NCBI GenBank assembly: GCA_963817755.1
Contig: CAWFPB010000002.1
Span: forward strand, 186,001 to 250,000
Direction: 5' to 3'
Length of the DNA stretch: 64,000 bases
Source: Oleiagrimonas sp963817755
GTDB taxonomy: Bacteria > Pseudomonadota > Gammaproteobacteria > Xanthomonadales > Rhodanobacteraceae
How positions within the stretch are numbered: the first letter of the stretch is position 1; each line of letters begins with the position of its first letter. The translations under genes and the position numbers were made by a program. This document shows positions 63,500 to 64,000 of the stretch, in pieces. Under the pieces are notes generated by a model that was not told the origin of the DNA, did not search any database, and saw only the letters and a list, made by a program, of their open reading frames with translations.

Positions 63500-64000
63500 A
63501 TGGCGCTGAACGCGACCATCCACAAGGCCGAGCTTTCGGTCAGCGACATGGACCGGCACTACTACGCCACCCATGCACTGACGCTGGCACGGCACCCCTC
63601 GGAAACCGAGCGACGCCTGATGGCGCGGCTGCTGGCCTTCATGCTGTATGCCGACGAACGGCTGCAGTTCGGCCGCGGGCTCAGCGACGAGGAAGAACCG
63701 GCCCTGTGGCGCAAGGACTACAGCGAGGCCATCGAGCTTTGGGTCGAGCTCGGCGAACCGGACGAGGTGCGCGTGCGCAAGGCCTGTGGTCGTGCGCAGC
63801 AGGTCGTGGTGCTCAACTACGGGGGGCGCAGCGCCGACCTGTGGTGGGACAGGGTCGGCGCGTCATTGCGCCGTCAGCGCAATCTCAGCGTGTTGGCCAT
63901 CGACGAGGACGCCATGCAGCAACTGACAGACCGTTGCGATCGAGGCATGCGCCTGCAGTGCCTGATCCAGGACGGCGAGTTGCAGATCATCGACGGCGAC
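63500..64000 (+). CDS. yaeQ: YaeQ-family protein (3' end cut by window edge)
   Basis: 167 residues of an expected 180 or so. MALNATIHKAELSVSDMDRHYY, LTLARHPSETERRLMARLLAFMLYADERLQFGRGL, ELWVELGEPDEVRVRKAC and IQDGELQIIDGD match E. coli YaeQ throughout (MALKATIYK, ARHPSETQ). Chosen start is at 63500, because E. coli YaeQ starts MALK; an ATG at 63488 is possible. YaeQ has a PD-(D/E)xK-like nuclease fold; its role is not settled. Confidence 0.9.
   Translation, partial: MALNATIHKAELSVSDMDRHYYATHALTLARHPSETERRLMARLLAFMLYADERLQFGRGLSDEEEPALWRKDYSEAIELWVELGEPDEVRVRKACGRAQQVVVLNYGGRSADLWWDRVGASLRRQRNLSVLAIDEDAMQQLTDRCDRGMRLQCLIQDGELQIIDGD

Overview
The window is a GC-rich proteobacterial chromosome segment, most probably from the order Xanthomonadales (Lysobacterales). 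I infer this from the housekeeping order groEL-groES-cutA-dsbD-tlpA-aroQ-accB-accC-prmA-DUF3426-fis-purH, from polA divergent from a DUF2782 gene, and from a short C-rich-loop sRNA downstream of polA that looks like Xanthomonas sX13. No database search was possible, so the family (perhaps Rhodanobacteraceae) is only a guess. I see no tRNA, rRNA, CRISPR array, prophage or transposase.

Layout. 1-8.4 kb is an accessory region of mostly unrelated single genes: the end of an Hsp70-like protein that lacks the lid, a MarR regulator with a DUF1330 gene, a serine hydrolase, a UGT-like glycosyltransferase beside a DUF1801 remnant, a methyltransferase, an exported NTF2-like protein, an exported alpha/beta hydrolase and an NnrU-family protein. 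8.6-14.9 kb is a leftward unit: a 946-residue winged-helix/TM/TPR regulator, a small protein, a DUF3014 protein and the helicase DinG.

14.9-32.9 kb is the most unusual part. It is a rightward run of 11 genes, several joined by ATGA/GTGA-type or short overlaps, and almost all encode proteins with signal peptides or lipoboxes. They include a probable outer-membrane beta-barrel, Ig-like and FN3 proteins, a 2021-residue protein with four IPT-like repeats and a PKD-like segment, a protein with a duplicated cysteine domain, proteins sharing a CARDB-like module, and two related lipoproteins. The membrane-spanning regulator is transcribed divergently from it. I recognise no known secretion, pilus or capsule system here and treat it as a candidate undescribed envelope or surface system.

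32.9-50.5 kb holds conserved housekeeping genes: an MFS exporter with a small membrane partner, an RlmI-like rRNA methyltransferase, SrkA kinase, two hotdog thioesterases, a ferredoxin-reductase-type flavoprotein, a rhodanese, hemD-hemX-hemY, uvrD, a DUF3185 protein, the sX13-like sRNA, polA and a DUF2782 protein. 50.8-63.4 kb is the purH-to-groEL block. Three oddities stand out there: a four-helix-bundle gene flanked by inverted short repeats fills the gap between accB and accC; the tlpA-like gene has a one-base frameshift; DsbD carries two N-terminal alpha domains, each with a cysteine pair. A near-perfect CIRCE element precedes groES. The window ends inside a YaeQ-family gene.

Two dispersed non-coding repeat types recur between genes: a CCCTCCCCTT-C-AAGGGGAGGG palindrome followed by GGGTGGGGTC, and strings of GGAATGG/GGAATCG-type heptads.
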